NCBI GenBank assembly: GCA_963678235.1 | Contig: OY782766.1 | Span: 2,046,001-2,110,000 of the forward strand | From: JABMQB01 sp963678235 | GTDB taxonomy: Bacteria; Bacteroidota; Bacteroidia; Bacteroidales; Prolixibacteraceae | DNA: 64,000 nucleotides | Direction of reading: 5' to 3' | In this document: piece after piece, positions 62,364-64,000 of the stretch | Position numbering within the stretch: position 1 is the stretch's first letter | How the letters are laid out: each line of letters opens with the position of its first letter | Position numbers and translations under genes: made by a program | The notes under the pieces: generated by a model | Databases searched by the model: none | What the model was told of the DNA's origin: nothing | The model's input: only the letters and a program-made list of their open reading frames with translations

Positions 62364-64000
62364 ATGAATTTAGAGGGCTATATTGTTATTGGGGTTATAC
62401 TGTTATCCATTTTTGCGCTGGCAAAAGAACTTTTACGCCCTGGCCTTATCCTTTTTTCAGGTGTTACCATATTGATTGCCACTGGTGTTGTTAGTGCAGA
62501 AGAAGCTTTAGCAGGTTTTTCAAACAAAGGGATGATTACCATTGCAATACTTTTTTTAGTGAGTGAAGGTGTTCGGCAATCCGGCGCACTAAATAGGGTT
62601 GCCCATGCATATTTACCAAAGAAAAGAGGAAGAATGACATTCCTTATGCCTAGGTTAATGATACCAGTATCCTTTCTTTCAGCTTTTCTTAACAACACAC
62701 CGGTTGTGATCATTTTTGCGCCGATGATAAAAAAATGGGCGGAAAAACTCAATTTATCCTCTCAAAAATTTCTTATCCCTCTTTCTTACGCAGCCATATT
62801 TGGAGGAATGTGTACTCTGATTGGAACATCTACTAACCTTGTGGTGCATGGTTTAATGTTAGAAAACGGGTATGCTGGCTTTAATATGTTCGAACTTGGC
62901 AAAGTGGGTATATTTTTTGCCATTGCCGGATTTACTTACATGTCGATTTTTGGAAACAGGTTATTGCCCGGAAAAAAAATTCGCTTTGCAGTAAGCAGCA
63001 ACGATGCCAAAGACTATTACTATGATTTGATTATACCTGCCAACAGCAAACTGGTCGGCAAAGAATTTACTGATGGTAAATTATCGGAGCTTAAAGAACT
63101 TATCATTCATTCGATTGAGAGGAATGGCAAAAAAATTGACACCAGCCAGGGAAGTTTCATCGTTCATGCCCATGATAAATTTCAGGTTGCAGGGAATTCT
63201 GACAGCCTTGATTTTATACTTGAGCGCGAAGACGTGGAACTTCAGGGATTAAACCTTGTGAAAGGGCATATACCTATATCCGAACTTAAACAATATCAGG
63301 CTGTGTTATCGCCACGTTTTCCAGGAATCGGGAAAAATATTGTGGAATTTAATTTTTATGACCATTACCAGGCTGCTGTGTTGGCAGTCCACCGTAATGG
63401 GGAACGAATCACTTCCGAAATCCGTGACCTCAAACTTAAAGTAGGTGACACAGTAATGCTTTTGGGAAATGAACGGTTTATCAAAAACTGGGGCGAATCA
63501 AGGATTTTTTACCTCACATCTTACATCGGCGACCATAAATCAAAAGAAAATGTTTGGAAAAAATGGACCGCTTTTGTTATCCTCCTGCTACTAATAATTG
63601 GTTCGACGATTGGCAGGTATTTCACATCAAAGGAAGGGATTGTTTTTGACATGTTTTATTTTGCAGCGATTGCTGCAATCCTTATGATTTGGCTCAACAT
63701 TATGCCCCATCAGAAATATACAAAAGCAATCAGTTGGGATTTGCTCATAACCATTGCCTCTGCCTTTGCAATAGCCAAAGCCATGCAAAATTCGGGGGCG
63801 GCAGATGCCCTTGCCAGAAACACGATTACTATTGCCCAGGCATGGGGCCCAATTGGCGTTCTGGCTGCAGTCTTTCTGCTCACATCCTTATTCACCGAAA
63901 TTATTACCAACAATGCTGCAGCAGCACTGGTATTCCCGGTTGCACTTTCCGCGGCAAATCAAATGGGGGTCGACCCTCAACCATTTTTTGTGGCAATTGC
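62364..64000 (+). CDS. SLC13-family permease with TrkA-C domains (partial)
   Basis: The ATG at 62364 opens a frame of 545 codons that runs off the window. Membrane helices and the DASS/CitM motifs are visible: GFSNKGMITIAILFLVSEGVRQSGAL, LNNTPVVIIFAPMI, GGMCTLIGTSTNLVVHGLM (SNT-type substrate/Na site). Two RCK_C/TrkA-C-like regulatory modules lie in the cytosolic middle (YYYDLIIPANSKLVGKEF, VKGHIPISELKQYQAVLSPRFPGIGKNI). A second set of helices contains ITNNAAAALVFPVALS. It carries anions such as sulfate or dicarboxylates, coupled to Na+ or H+. The C-terminal end is outside the window. Confidence 0.9.
   Translation, partial: MNLEGYIVIGVILLSIFALAKELLRPGLILFSGVTILIATGVVSAEEALAGFSNKGMITIAILFLVSEGVRQSGALNRVAHAYLPKKRGRMTFLMPRLMIPVSFLSAFLNNTPVVIIFAPMIKKWAEKLNLSSQKFLIPLSYAAIFGGMCTLIGTSTNLVVHGLMLENGYAGFNMFELGKVGIFFAIAGFTYMSIFGNRLLPGKKIRFAVSSNDAKDYYYDLIIPANSKLVGKEFTDGKLSELKELIIHSIERNGKKIDTSQGSFIVHAHDKFQVAGNSDSLDFILEREDVELQGLNLVKGHIPISELKQYQAVLSPRFPGIGKNIVEFNFYDHYQAAVLAVHRNGERITSEIRDLKLKVGDTVMLLGNERFIKNWGESRIFYLTSYIGDHKSKENVWKKWTAFVILLLLIIGSTIGRYFTSKEGIVFDMFYFAAIAAILMIWLNIMPHQKYTKAISWDLLITIASAFAIAKAMQNSGAADALARNTITIAQAWGPIGVLAAVFLLTSLFTEIITNNAAAALVFPVALSAANQMGVDPQPFFVAI

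Overview
The window reads as a chromosome segment of a free-living, glycan-degrading member of the Bacteroidota. The exact family cannot be fixed from sequence alone, but the gene families resemble marine or sediment Marinilabiliales/Prolixibacteraceae. Support comes from SusC/SusD with an ECF sigma/FecR pair, a hybrid two-component sensor with Reg_prop repeats, DUF1080, DUF4038 and DUF6807 families, Tat-exported Gfo/Idh/MocA proteins, low GC, and repeated TAnnTTTG -7 promoter elements.

Layout. 1-1.3 kb: end of an MGH1/GH63-like glycosidase and an SGNH esterase. 1.5-10.5 kb: a defence block with a type I R-M operon (hsdR, a RibD-like deaminase fused to a RecG/AlbA-type ATPase-wHTH protein, hsdM, hsdS), DUF4917 remnants and a Fic protein. 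10.6-19.2 kb: small single genes (lipoprotein, beta-barrel, MORN-esterase fusion, two GNATs, patatin, serine hydrolase, VOC, AraC, RidA), with two copies of a palindromic repeat whose end also flanks a dead IS200 transposase at 55.3-55.8 kb. 19.3-28.2 kb (minus strand): RNA-binding protein, lipase, MFS, and a Gfo/Idh-DUF6807-TIM-FG-GAP sugar operon.

28.6-54.9 kb: a SusC/SusD locus with its own sigma and anti-sigma factors. Its susD is split in two by a 19.3-kb block (about 29,208-48,535). The block carries a second carbohydrate system: two DUF5060/DUF4038 glycosidases, three DUF1080 proteins, two propellers, DhaK/DhaL, an RpiB-type isomerase, two TIM-barrel isomerases, a hexuronate-type MFS, a GntR regulator and a hybrid sensor. 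Genes at both block edges are truncated. Removing the block as delimited leaves an in-frame susD of 579 codons. The block looks like a route from a glycoside (possibly apiosides) through a tetrulose or similar ketose to erythrose 4-phosphate, which is an inference. The susC of the host locus also carries an in-frame TAA and a homopolymer frameshift.

55-64 kb: an esterase remnant, the decayed IS200, a GH2 enzyme, then the oddest structure in the window. A tRNA-Lys(UUU) is followed by four 372-bp units, each a small GIY-YIG nuclease gene ending inside a tRNA-like sequence. That sequence keeps the tRNA-Lys 3' half but has a broken acceptor stem. One unit is interrupted by an IS4-family element with a 9-bp target duplication. 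The window ends inside an SLC13/TrkA-C permease gene.
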